This document shows, in pieces, positions 11,402 to 22,067 of a stretch of 64,000 nucleotides of DNA. Made by a program: the position numbers and the translations under genes. Below the pieces are notes generated by a model. That model was not told the origin of the DNA. It saw only the letters and a list, made by a program, of their open reading frames with translations, and did not search any database. Numbering within the stretch: the stretch's first letter is position 1; each line of letters begins with the position of its first letter. The DNA is from Niebla homalea (Eukaryota > Ascomycota > Lecanoromycetes > Lecanorales > Ramalinaceae), in the NCBI GenBank assembly GCA_019925105.1, contig JAHGAU010000012.1, positions 620,001-684,000 of the forward strand, given 5' to 3'.

Positions 11402-13040
11402 TGGATTGGTCATCACACTTTCCGTGGGTTGCAGCGCCGGAGTTCTGGCGGAACATGGCATGGCGCGGTGGTGCCTGTGTGATTCTCCTCCCATTTCGTT
11501 TCATCCACGCATTCAACCATCAAAGCAACTGACCTTCGCCTTTCTGACCTTACGTTTTGAATGTTGCGGAATCTTATCACACCACGTTTCATCCAAAAAA
11601 AAGAAAGGAGACCCAAACATTGCCCTTTTGCCCCGCATCTTACCTGAGGACACTAACAACTTGTTTGCTCTCTCTTTCCAAAATCACACCCCCCGCTCCC
11701 AAAAAGGCTATGTCGCTACCTCACCCTCGCCTCCCGCATCCGCGGCTCCCTCCACGGTCTCGCTACCACCGACCGCCCTCGGCGCGCCCATCGAGTTCCC
11801 CTTCCCCTCTATCACAAGTTCGACCTCCCGCCCAGCTCCCGAACGGCCGATAAACACCATCCCCGACGCCCTTGCCCCGCCGAATCCCTCGTCTCCTACC
11901 ACCACTACCACCACCACCACCATCATCGAAAAAAGCGGGGGCAAACTCGGGTTTTCGAACGTGGGAAGCAGCATCAAGGCTCCAGTCCCGCGGTCTGTAT
12001 AACTCTATAAGAATCTCCGCTGGTGTAAACCAACCTCAGACTCCGCAAAGCGGTGGTGAAGCGGTCGATGTCGGGGTACGCGCGCACCTGAGTCGCTGTC
12101 GCTGGGGGGTGGGGTGGGGTGTGGATGGGGATGCGGAGAGGCAAAGGGTTGTTTCGCGCTGGCGGGGGAGGCCGTGGTCGGGCGGACCTGTCTGGATAGG
12201 GAGGGGAGGAGGAGGAGGAGGGGTGGGAATTTGGGGGGGGGGAGGGGTGACGCATCCGCTCCGCAGGGGTGGTACAGGGAGAGCTGTTGCTTGGTAACTT
12301 GAAGACGATTGCATTTCGTGATGCGCGCGCGCGTGGGGAAGGGAAGGGCGGCAGATCAGCAAAGGGCGAAGTAGGTGGAACGGGGGTCCTCGAGATCCCG
12401 CTGTTGAAGGCGCGGGTTGAGAAGTTACAAATGGTTGGGGACTTTGCATGGACGCCGGAGGAGGGAATGGCGTCTTCGGTATTCGGTATTCGTGGGTGCA
12501 TGCGCTTGAAGCAGCGCTGTGGTGGCTGTGGGCTTTTTTACGATGGAGGAGGGGGCATTGGAGGTGGTGAGTTCGCGGGGTGATGCGGATGCGGTGGGGG
12601 CGGTCTATGGAGGGTTTGCTGGTTCGTGTTACGGGATCGAGGAAGGTCCGGAGAAGTGGATGGATGGATTGCAGGTGAAGGGGATGGTTGATGAGGTGGT
12701 GCGCTTGGAAGAGGGAGGACTGGAGGAAGGTTGAGGGATATGGTACAGGAGAGGCTTCAAGTTGAGAGGCTTCTCCATCGTGACTAGAATCGAAAAAGGC
12801 GTCTTGCGTACGATGTCGGATCATCGTCCACGGCTGCACGTTGTCAGGTTTATTGATGCTATCTGGAAACATGCAGCAGCCCGACATCAAATGGACCATC
12901 TGATGGGAACCAGATCCACTTTGCGAAGGACATCTGAGCCGGCATGTTATGTAGATTTGGTGGAGTTTAGAGTCATGGAATGTGGGAACCAAATGTCATA
13001 CATGTTGAAGCCATGCTTCATAAAAGCAACCAAGCGCTCT
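11402..13040. other. G-rich low-complexity intergenic stretch
   Basis: About 1.6 kb with strongly biased composition: a CAC/CCA-rich patch near 11895-11925 and long G runs at 12104-12250 on the + strand. Several overlapping minus-strand frames stay open (up to 318 codons, 12036-12992), but their translations are proline/serine/histidine-rich, with no domain and no supporting splice pattern. They look like by-products of biased composition. Confidence 0.55.
12104..12250 (+). repeat. G-run cluster with G-quadruplex potential
   Basis: Two groups of closely spaced G runs: 12104-12130 (runs of 6, 4, 4 and 4 G separated by 1-6 bases) and 12196-12247 (GGGG, GGAGG units, a run of nine or more G, GGGG). 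Both meet the usual four-run rule for G-quadruplex candidates on the + strand. Confidence 0.7.
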
Positions 13041-14108
13041 TTATGATGCGTCACCAGTATCGACTCCACTAGCCTTCGCTGCACCACCCCACGACCAAGG
13101 CATCCAGCCTCCAGCACCAGCCGCCTTGCCCTTACCTTGCTCCGTGACTGGTCCATCCGTCCCAATCTCCTCAAACTCAGCCTCGCTCTTGCTCTTTTTC
13201 AACCCATCTGAGAGTCCCTGACCCAATTGAGCCCCCACCATCCTCTTATCGACATCCTTCTGGATAGCCACCTCGGTACCCAAATCACTCGCCTGCTTAT
13301 CCAAGGCCCCCAGGATGACCTTGAGATGCTCCCTCTGGGCCGTCAGGAACGACATCTTCTCCGCCGCCGACGTCATGCCCTGCGGGATCAACGTCCCCGA
13401 CCGCGACAGCGACTCCACCTGCGCATCCCTGGACGCACCCGCCGAGGAGTTTGCGCCAACACTGCCCATCGCCGAGGACAGCAGACCGTAGAGATCTCCC
13501 GCGGGAGCAGCCAACCCCTGCCTCGCGCTGGGCAGGTTGAACCGCGACAGCAGATTCTGCGCGTAGTTCCCACTGCCCCCCCCCACCCCCTCGAAGCTCT
13601 GGGCATAGGGCGACGATGGTGACTTCCCGGACTGCTGCTGCTGCTGCTGTACCCCAAAGACATTCCTCTTCACAAACTCAATCAGCTGCTTCAGGTACTC
13701 CAAGCCCGCGGACACGGCGCGCGCATGCGCCGTCGTGATCATGCGATCGATGTCGTTCTCATGGTGGGCTAGGAACGGGTGGATGTAGGTCTGATAAAGG
13801 ATCTTGGCCCCTTGGGTCTGCGGGAGGACCAAGTAGGAGAGCACGCTGAGGCGGAACCAGGCGTAGAGGGGCACCCAGGAGAGGAGGAAGTAGGTCCAGT
13901 AGTCGAAGAGGGAGAAGCAGGAGAGGACGACCCAGTACATGAGCCAGGGGGTCAACTGGGCGGGGTCGGAGGTGCGGAGGGCTTTGTAGGAGGCGAAGAT
14001 GGGGAAGAGGATGGTGATGATGGATCTGAAGGATTCATGTCAGGTTAGTGAGGAGCTTTTCGTGGACTGTGGTGCTTACGAGAGGATGTTGGGGAGTATG
14101 TCGAACAT
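13041..14108 (-). CDS. REEP/TB2/DP1/HVA22 family ER membrane-shaping protein (Yop1-like)
   Basis: Exon 1 (14080-14108) encodes MFDILPNILS. An intron at 14026-14079 joins it to SIITILFPIFASYKALRTSD, then the hairpin membrane segments of the TB2/DP1/HVA22 domain (TPWLMYWVVLSCFSLFDYWT and the Y-x-x-x-R-x-x-x-L-x-x-L-V-L-P-Q segment with TQGAKILYQ). The family inserts wedge-like helical hairpins that curve ER tubules. The protein is about 338 residues, longer than Yop1. Its C-terminal half is low-complexity and probably disordered, with a six-glutamine run, Ser/Gly-rich stretches and an acidic patch, resembling REEP1-4-like proteins of filamentous fungi. Confidence 0.87.
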
Positions 14109-14602
14109 GGTCGCGGATGTTTGAACGAAGAGGGATGTGATTGATCTGAAGCTGGCTTCCCAATCGTGGGGATGAGGACGAGGGCGAGGACGAGTCGGAG
14201 AGTGAGAAGTGGTCAGGCGCCAACAGTACGGCTTCTGTCGGGGATCATGACGGCGACCTTGCAGCTTAGAGCAACTTGTGCCTTATCGATAAAGCTAATG
14301 GTGGGATGCCCCTCCAAGCCGTGGTGCCAATTCCGGCCAGAACCATGATGCAATTCAACGGCCGTCGCTGTGGGCGCATGCCTCGGTCATCACTCAAGTG
14401 AAGCTGACCATCTTTCATCCGTACATCCGTAGTTCTGAAGTTGTTCTGAATCAGGTGATGGAGCTGAGAAATGAATATAGCATACGCACTGATTATATCA
14501 TTCAATTGACTTGCATTCGAAGTAATAATATCATGATTAGTCAGATAGAGTCAAGTTGGATTCCATTAGGAGCTTTGACATAGACACGTCCTTCTCCTGA
14601 GC
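14109..14602. other. Divergent promoter region, REEP-like / TANGO2
   Basis: About 0.5 kb shared upstream region between two genes transcribed away from each other. A purine-rich GAGGACGAG-like repeat lies at about 14170-14200, and AT-rich sequence fills 14470-14550. No gene seen. Confidence 0.6.
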
Positions 14603-15626
14603 ATGTGTATCGCTATCTTTTCCACAGCTCACCCTGATTATGCGTTGATCCTGATTAACAATCGCGATGTACGTATGCAAGCATGATCATGTTCCCATAG
14701 GACAGTGATGATAGCCGACTAAACGAACATAGGAATTTTTCAACCGGCCCACCAAAAGAGTAGACTGGTGGGACCCACCTAACGAGCATGTTCTCGGTGG
14801 GCGGGACCTCCTCAGGTCGGAGCAAGGGACCTGGCTTGGTATGACCCGCCAAGGTCGATTGGCCGTCTTGACAAACTTCAGAGAGGAAGGCCACATCAAG
14901 CCCGGAGCCCGCAGCAGAGGTACCTTGCCTAACCTTCACCTGACTCGACTGATTGAGGACCATCGAAGCACGGAGGATTTTGTATCCTCCTTGATTGAAG
15001 GGGATGGCCTGCAGGGCATTGGGGGCTTCAGTCTGGTATGCGGTGTGATCGGAGAGCCCCTTGCCGTCATCTCCAATCGAACGCCAAATGTGAAGGGTAT
15101 CACTTGGATCGCGGAAACGAAAGGGGAGACAGTCGGTCTGAGTAATGCCAGTATTGCCGATCGATCTTGGACCAAAGTAACTCGTGGAGAGACGCTTATG
15201 CAAGACGTAATTCATCAGTCGGTGTCAACTAAAGGCTCCAAGGAAAGCCTGGTAGAGGCTTTGTTCGACATCCTGAGTGACGACACGCTACCTCGAGACA
15301 CACACGGCAAGTCTTGGGAGACCCAAGTCCGTGAATTGAGAAAAAGCATCTTCATCCCAGCCGTGGGGGGCTCTGCTGCAGAAGGAGAAAGCGCAGAGGA
15401 CCTGGCTGCTGCAAACAAGGATGATCAAGCATCCTTGAACAAGCCGCATCAGCAAGATCCAACCACACTTGGGATGAGCGGCACTTACGGTACTCTGGAG
15501 CAGACCGTTATTCTGGTGTCGAACGGTGGCCATGTCACTTTTATCGAGAGGACATTGTGTGGCGACGAGCTCCCAGATCATTACGGAACACAAACCAAGA
15601 CGTTCGAGTTCGATCTTGTGAGATGA
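14603..15626 (+). CDS. TANGO2: TANGO2 / NRDE family protein (DUF833)
   Basis: Exon 1 (14603-14668) encodes MCIAIFSTAHPDYALILINN followed by RD. The intron 14669-14732 (donor GTACGT) joins it to EFFNRPTKRVDWW, so the family-defining N-R-D-E motif is rebuilt across the splice. GRLAVLTNFRE and GGFSLVCG follow, matching the conserved core. Spliced length is 319 residues, in the family range. TANGO2 proteins are linked to Golgi organisation and to haem or lipid handling in animals and yeast; the biochemical activity is unsettled. No signal peptide is obvious. A roughly 60-residue Ser/Ala/Asp-rich insert lies in the C-terminal third. Confidence 0.88.
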
Positions 15627-16137
15627 ATGATCGGGTAGTCGACCAGAGTAGTCGACCAGAATTGTATCGTATACCTTGTCATCCCCTTTTACAACGCAGC
15701 TGGAAATGTCTGATAGAGCCTGCATTGCGAAATTCCAATACAAGCCGATTCTGGAAATGCCTTAATCAGACCTCCCTCGTCACTGAATAGTGAATTCGGT
15801 TGGAAATACGCAGCATGATACGCTTATCAAGAAGTAACTAGGTCCAGCGAGAGCCGGCATGATTTTTGAAGATACCGCTTACAGCTTCCCTTTCCAGCAT
15901 TAGTTGTGTTTGAATTCATGTCTTACAAGATAACATACGGTTGAAGATGAAGACGATTTTCTCATCTATTGCAAGAGGGGTGCAATGCCGACCAAGTCTG
16001 TTGAGCAGAGTCGGATGATTGAGGCTTCTTGGTCCTCAATATTGGAAACTGGGTGTTCCGATCAAGCAACCGTGAGCACTTCTCGCAAGGCCGAGTCTGG
16101 ACATCTCGGTAGGCCGACAGCATTTCCTGATGGATAG
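15627..16137. other. Convergent intergenic region
   Basis: About 0.5 kb between two converging genes. A 12-bp unit TAGTCGACCAGA is present twice, at 15636-15647 and 15649-15660, ten bases after the TANGO2 stop. Otherwise AT-leaning sequence with no coherent frame. Confidence 0.6.
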
Positions 16138-16994
16138 TTAGCTTTGCCGGGGCGTAAGAGAATTATCACATGTGTACGAGCATACCAGGGCATAGCTCAG
16201 GCCATGGTTGCCAATCTGAGAATTGACAATTTCCAAGACGCTCCTTTCGAATTTGCTTTTGCGGGTACCGCCCACCGTGTACGTCAATGGCCCATCTCCA
16301 TCCCGCTTCCACTCGGCCCATAGATCCATGCTGGCGGGTGGAGGCACTCTGACGTGAAGCCGGTTTCGTGGCTCGTCCACGCTGACCGTCGTCCCGGAAT
16401 TCATCTGATTGAATTTCTCCACGACAGCCTTGATGTCCGACTCCTGGGCCTCTCTTCCCTCCACCTTGTCAATAGCGATGTTCCCCAGAGCATCATTAGG
16501 ATTGTCCCCTAGCTGCTGCTCCGTAGCGTCCAACCAATCCACATGCTCCTCCACGCGCCAGCAGCCAATCTCCGCTGCATCCTCCTCCCTGCTCTTCCTC
16601 GCTCTCTCCAGTACATCTCTGGTCTGCTTGTCCTGTGACAGGGTAGTAAAGTCCCTGATGTCCTTGCCAGCCGTCTGAGCTGCAGCTGCAAAGTTGCTGT
16701 AGAGTTGTTCCGGGGTCGAGGGTGGAAGGATGGAATCGACAACGGAGGGGAGGGTCTGTCGAAGGTTGCGGAGCTACGGAGGATTGTCAGTCTACAGAAC
16801 GTCGGCTAATTGATAAGTCTGTGAAGGTAGAGAGGACATATGCAAGTCATCAGTGGATCGTGGTCGGAACATACGGCTATGTGCAGCTGCTGGAGGCGGG
16901 CCAGTGAATCTGTGATGGCTGCTTCTTCCGATTCTGATTCTTGAGTGGGATCGGCAATGGGGATCATGTTTGGTTGGGGAGCAGTTGAAGCCAT
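16138..16994 (-). CDS. Hypothetical protein, possibly Mediator subunit Med27-like
   Basis: Exon 1 runs from the ATG at 16992-16994 and encodes MASTAPQPNMIPIADP, an acidic stretch, then SLARLQQLHIA. An intron with donor GTATGT and acceptor CCGTAG joins it to LRNLRQTLPSVVDSILPP, STPEQLYSNFAAAAQTAGKD and onward to the stop at 16138. The layout (short acidic start, an LQ-L-H / LRNLRQTLP helix, then an F-x-x-A-A helix) resembles fungal Mediator Med27-type subunits, which would act in RNA polymerase II transcription. This rests on remembered pattern only. The C-terminal end might include another unseen intron. A profile search would settle it. Confidence 0.6.
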
Positions 16995-17492
16995 GCTGAA
17001 GGAATACTGGGATTGAATCTAGGAATTGAATGATGAAGATGAAATAGGGGCGCGTTCGGAGGTTAGAAATGGGCGAACATTCACGGTCCTTTACGGCTGT
17101 GGCTGTACTGCCTTCACGCAAATATAATACATCTGCCTCAGTACCTTTACATCGTACACGTATCGGAGCTTGAAACATGGGCGATCACGGACCGTGTAGA
17201 CACCGTTGCAGAGCGTTCAAGGATATTAAGACTCCCGATACCTTTTAAGCCGCTGTCACTGCGGCCTTACACTGATGCTAGCCACCAAAAAGAGCATGAT
17301 CAGCGATGGGCATCCTATTGGGGTTTTACCAGAGCAAGCTTCATGCGAAGATACATCAGCTTCAATTGACCCATGACCTATGGGCTGATTTTCCTAAACG
17401 CCTCGCTTCAATGCCGGGCTCGAAATGGCTACGAAAGACCGATCACGTCCGTAAATGTGCCGTGCTCGCAAATCTGCTTCCCTGAAAGTCCC
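16995..17492. other. Intergenic, no gene seen
   Basis: About 0.5 kb, upstream of the 16994 gene and downstream of the RRM gene. No coherent frame, RNA gene or repeat recognised. Confidence 0.6.
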
Positions 17493-18762
17493 CTACCTGT
17501 AGCCGGAACCACGCGGACGATTGTACATCCCATCGCTATATAGCCGGCGGTCATTTCGAGGTCGGCCAGATTCGTACCCCCGGTCGTAGTATCCATTGCC
17601 TCTGGGACCTCTCTGCCTTGATGGGTCAAAGCCCGAGTCCCTTGGTCCTCTTGGACGGCTGTCATAGTAGTCATCTTGACGTTCTTGTCGACGACTTTCT
17701 TCCCTCTTCGCTGGTGGAGCAGCCTCATCGTCCACTTCCATCTGATCCTCCTTTTTCTCGAACCCATATCTTCCATCTTGCACATCAGGCTCTGCACGCC
17801 GTCTGTCTTGATCTGCTGCTTCTCTCTGAGCTCTATATGAGGCCGAAGGATCATCTCGAGTGAGATCTATTGTTGAGGGGTCCGTTTCAATGGCCGGTCT
17901 CTGGAAGGCCGGGACGCCCGAAGCTGGTGTTGGTCCTCCAGTCTTCATATAGACATGTAAGATGCGTCCATCGGCCTGGATCGATGAGTGCCATGTCTGC
18001 CAACAGGAAAGGTAACCTACCTTCTTATTGTTGAAAGTGTCAATCACACTTTCCGCATTGCGTTTCTCCCCGAAAATCATCTCAGCCATGACTGTTGGCG
18101 CAGCTGTTATGATTCTGCAACTTTGCATCTCTCCACCGCTAGGTATCATAGCCGATTCAATGTCAGCGGCTGTCGTGCCAGGGGCGAAATTGCTGGCGAC
18201 AACAACATAGGGCCCTGCGATACCCCTGATGCTGATTTCGGGTCCTGCGATTCTAGTCCTAGCATGATTCCTCGCACCCTTGGCTGTCAGAGCTTCTGCA
18301 AGAAGGTCATCCTTCATCTTATCGGACATGGGATTCTGCCTAGACGGCTTTGGCGCCCTTGGGATGCCATTTTCTGGCTTGTGGAGATCATGGAGCCATG
18401 CGGCCTTGATGTCGGATTGAGACACTTTGGCCAATCTAGTCACAGGGGTACTTGATTTTGATCTTTGGGAGGCCTACTAGGAATGTCAGGAGATGCTCTG
18501 TAGTCGATTTTGCTTAAATAACCTTTGCTATGCCCATTCTGCTTGCTAAGCTTGGGCCCGAGCCAAAGTTGCGGATGCCATTCCCGCTGCTTCGCTCTTT
18601 CCGGCCTCTGCCAAATATCTCGTTGGCGAGGTTTTCATTTCTCCGTCTGAGACGATCTTCGAGACTATCAATATTTTGTCTTTGCATAGACTCGCCCTGT
18701 TGCAACTTACCTGCTTGAATCATGTCGTCGAATGACGGGACGTCTTTGTTGTTGGGTGCCAT
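17493..18762 (-). CDS. RRM-domain RNA-binding protein with Arg/Gly-rich tail
   Basis: Three exons. Exon 1 starts at 18760-18762 and encodes MAPNNKDVPSFDDMIQAGKL, ending SLASRMGIAK. It is spliced to ASQRSKSSTPVTRLAKVSQ. A second intron (about 66 nt, in frame) lies between the end of the beta-alpha unit (DTFNNKK) and ADGRILHVYMK. One RRM is visible: VVVASNF as RNP2-like strand, VMAEMIFGEKR as RNP1-like strand. The C-terminal third is Arg/Asp/Tyr/Gly-rich (RPRGPRDSGF, RQRGPRGNGY), suited to RNA binding and arginine methylation. Layout recalls mRNA export or processing factors of the ALY/REF type, but the N-terminus lacks a clear REF box. Nuclear location is inferred. Confidence 0.82.
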
Positions 18763-19168
18763 GATAATTGGACAATCCCGTGGCTATGTCTGGGAGAAGC
18801 TGGCGCAATTCAGGAGGAGTGCTAGTTGCACATTCACAACAAATGCTCAGCTCTTCAGATCCCTCAGTCGCATTACGAAAAGTTTGTCTCCCATGGTTTG
18901 AAACTTACAGCTCTCGTGCTCTGGAGCAAACGGCGCTAGTAACTAGCGTGGTTTCCTAAATTGATATCAAACTTTTGATTTCATCAACCCTCCCTCCTTC
19001 TTTGCATATTCTGTTATGCTGCCCTTTTTCCGTCACTCAAGTCGCACCTTCTGCGTTCCAGGTCTGTAGGTAGATTGAAATGAAAACAAATTTCTCGAAA
19101 TGTTCCATCTCCGTTCATTGTCTTGTGCCGTCTTTCGAATTTCCTTATGACCACAAAAGCATTTCTCC
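18763..19168. promoter_or_regulatory. Shared divergent promoter
   Basis: About 400 bases between two genes that diverge. Pyrimidine-rich sequence lies at 18980-19010 on the + strand. No clear TATA element. Confidence 0.45.
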
Positions 19169-21252
19169 ATGGCAAGTTTTAGCAAAGCATCGCAGGGGGT
19201 ACTACGAGCCTTGAGGCCTTGGCTGGGGATTCCAGAGTCACATATTGGCCATGCTGAGAGTGACAGCGATGAAGATGATGCCTCCATATGGCGTCGTCCG
19301 TCTACTGCAACAACATTAGTCGGCTCCGAAGCTTCAGCAGGCTCGAACGGGAAAACCTTGGAACAGAATCGTTCTGCAACCAGTCCGGATTACAAAGGTT
19401 GGCCCAGGTCGTTGCGTTCTCTTGCAGCTCATTTCTATGCCGAAGAAAACACAAGGCCTTCCGGGCTATCGAACGATTCTCTACCCAGAACACCGGAGAA
19501 GAGGTTTCGCCACTCTCCACGCAAGCCTTTACCTTGGAGTAAATCTTCCATTCCATCGCGAGGGGACAATGCCGGCAAATTCAGTTCAAAGATCCCTTCT
19601 GTTTTTGATGATCATGATCCCCACCCCAAGATGATTGCTCCAACTCCCGCTCCTTTGCTGACTGTTGATATACCAAAATGCAATCTTGCTGTTAACACAG
19701 ATGATCAAAGTATGCTTGCAGACGAAAGGATCATGCAAGCGTACAGAGGCAATCCAAATAAGGTCTCTGACCAGCTTAATCTCCGTAGCGAGAGCCACTC
19801 AGCCAGCTTGCTACCAAGGCAAGAGAGTGAACGGGTTGTAGGAAGAATTGGTTGGAAGTTCCCCGTCGCTGGAAATCCAAATGATGCATATCACGAGCTT
19901 TTGCAAGGACCGCGAGGCTCATCGGAGACCAACATCAGTGCAAAGGCTTCATCTTCGAATGGTAAGCAACTAATGGGTCTTGCCTCCAAAACCAATTTTC
20001 GCTGCTAAATTAGTGCTACAAATCAGACTCTGATGTCGAAGATAATGACGAGGACGAAGAATACGACGGAACAGGCCTCTTGGAGCTCCCCATAGCAGCA
20101 AAAAGCAAGATATCTCTCGCTCTTGACAGCCACAGGGAAGGGTCATCTTCGGTTCATGCCAACGGCAATTCGATTGATCGCACAGTTCCTCTGAGCGCTT
20201 ATCTGAAAACACCATCTTCCTCATGGAAAGGTCGTCGGATCCTCCACAGACCGTTAAGCATAAGGAAAAGTCTTGATCGTCTGCAGCACACCCTGACCGG
20301 CTCCTTCAAGTCCAGACCTAGTCTGAGGGGCCGCGCTCCATCCTATGCCTACGACGCCGATGTCGAAAACTCGGAACCATCTCCCCCGTGTCCTAGCATG
20401 GGTTCCCGACATGAGTGGCAGGAACGTCGAATCGACCGGAACAGGAGATACGCGGAAGCCGTCGCAGACAGACCTCCCACAGAAGACGACAGCGAGTCTG
20501 GCGAGGACCTCCAGCTCAGCCGGTCACCTACAAGAAAACCCTTGGAACGTCATCAAAAGGGCAGCAGCAGCAGCAGCATCCCAGGGGTGGAAAACAACTG
20601 GGGGGTCCAGGGATATCACCCGGAGGACTTGAGATTCTCCGTCGAAGCCAACGAGAGGCGGAACGCTGATGAGCTTTCCCTCAAGAACCTGCGGTACGCG
20701 ATCGAAGCTATTGATAGACCATCTGCCGCAGAGCTGGGAAGTGGGGATTGGAGGTCGTCGGCGGAACCTCACATGATCCCCCTGCCGGATTCGCAGGACC
20801 CGTATGAGGCTGCCTTGATGGCGGCGGGCCTTCACCCGGAGCGAAGGCAATCGTGGATCCCAACGTTAGAGTCTTTGTACGAGCAGAATAATGCTGCGGT
20901 CGATCGGACCTCGGTGCCTGCTCAATTAGATGGGGTGTGCAAGTGCGAAGGACCGCATGACGGTGGAGCGTGGGCTCCGAAGCAAGGTCATGAAGAACAT
21001 GATAATGAATCAAAGGTCTTCAAGTCTTTTGAGTATTCGTCAGATGCTGGGTCGGAAAGTGAGGGAGGTGGTGTAAGCGTCGGTACCGTGGGCTACCGTG
21101 GCCAAGCAGGGATGTGGTCGATTGATTTTTCAAGGGGTGAGAAGATTGAAGAAGAAACACAATTGGGGAACGAGAGTTTTGTAGACACTGGGGCGTCAGC
21201 TTATGAGTCTGATGGTGTTTCGTCGCGAGACGACACCATCAGCATTGACTGA
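19169..21252 (+). CDS. Hypothetical, mostly disordered Ser-rich protein
   Basis: Two exons: from the ATG at 19169 to about 19962, then from about 20027 to the stop at 21252 (intron GTAAGC...AATCAG, phase 1). The join makes SSNDSDVEDNDEDEEYDG. About 670 residues, rich in Ser, Arg, Glu and Pro, with no domain I recognise. The middle holds a degenerate repeat: LRFSVEANERRNADEL, then LRYAIEAIDRPSAAEL, then WRSSAEPH. Likely phosphorylated and low in fixed structure. It shares a divergent promoter with the RRM gene, which gives no firm clue to its role. Confidence 0.7.
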
Positions 21253-22067
21253 GCTTTCAAGCACATGTTGTGTTGGAAAAGTTGGATGCAAAATCGGTCT
21301 GACGGACTGGGTACGTTATTGAGGGTGGTAGAACTGGACAGCATGCATCAGCACTACGTCAAAGTCGATGGCACTTGGTGAGCTACTAAGTACAAGTTCT
21401 GCAGACATCAACTGAAATGATCAAAGCAAGCACGCAGACCCCTTCCGTAATGGGAGTAACACGGTCTGAAGGATCCTCCCCCCTGTGAGCCTCCTCTGGC
21501 TAGAGCTGGAAAGCTCCCGCGGGCCTTGAGGTCATGTATCTCAAGCAATCTTCCCCCTTTGCCATATCAATTCCATCCATCCGCAGGAGCTGGTGTAAGG
21601 TGGAAGCGGCCGGCTTCCTTTCAGGGATTGGGAGCGTTCGTTGCTCGGTCGATAGCTATGCTTCTGCTCTTAAGATATTCCCGCAATAACACGAGGAGAG
21701 AAAGAAAGAGACGGATGGGCGCGAAGTGCCCTGAGCTCGGTCCCAAGATCATCAACCCTTTGGTTCGACGAACGCCCGGACGATGCAAGATCCAGCAATA
21801 GCCGCCACAGCGTGCGCTGCCGACGCTGGTATGTCCAGCGCCCTTCTATATGCCAGTCCCTATAACGCCGATATGAATGCGGTGGAACTAGACGGGGTAT
21901 CGGGGTTTTAGTAAAGACAAGACTATGAAGGGTGCAAATGCCGGAGTTCATGGTTGCGTTCCATGAACGTGGGTGTGGGTCGAGGCAGAACACTTGTTCC
22001 TTTGCTGGTGGAGGTGGATGGATCGAGAGCCACTTGTGGGTGCGTGTGACGAGGGAAGAGCATCTCT
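21253..22067. other. Convergent intergenic region, no gene seen
   Basis: About 0.8 kb between the hypothetical protein and the eIF4G 3' end. Open frames at 21526-21801 (+) and 21670-22071 (-) overlap each other, lack domains and are not supported. Confidence 0.6.

Noticed and set aside
11406..12002. Plus-strand 198-codon frame after the oxidoreductase
   Set aside because: Composition is Pro/Ser/Thr low complexity with a His/Thr repeat; no domain and several alternative frames equally open.
14655..15215. 186-codon minus-strand frame over TANGO2
   Set aside because: The plus-strand TANGO2 motifs are clear; this frame has no recognisable content.
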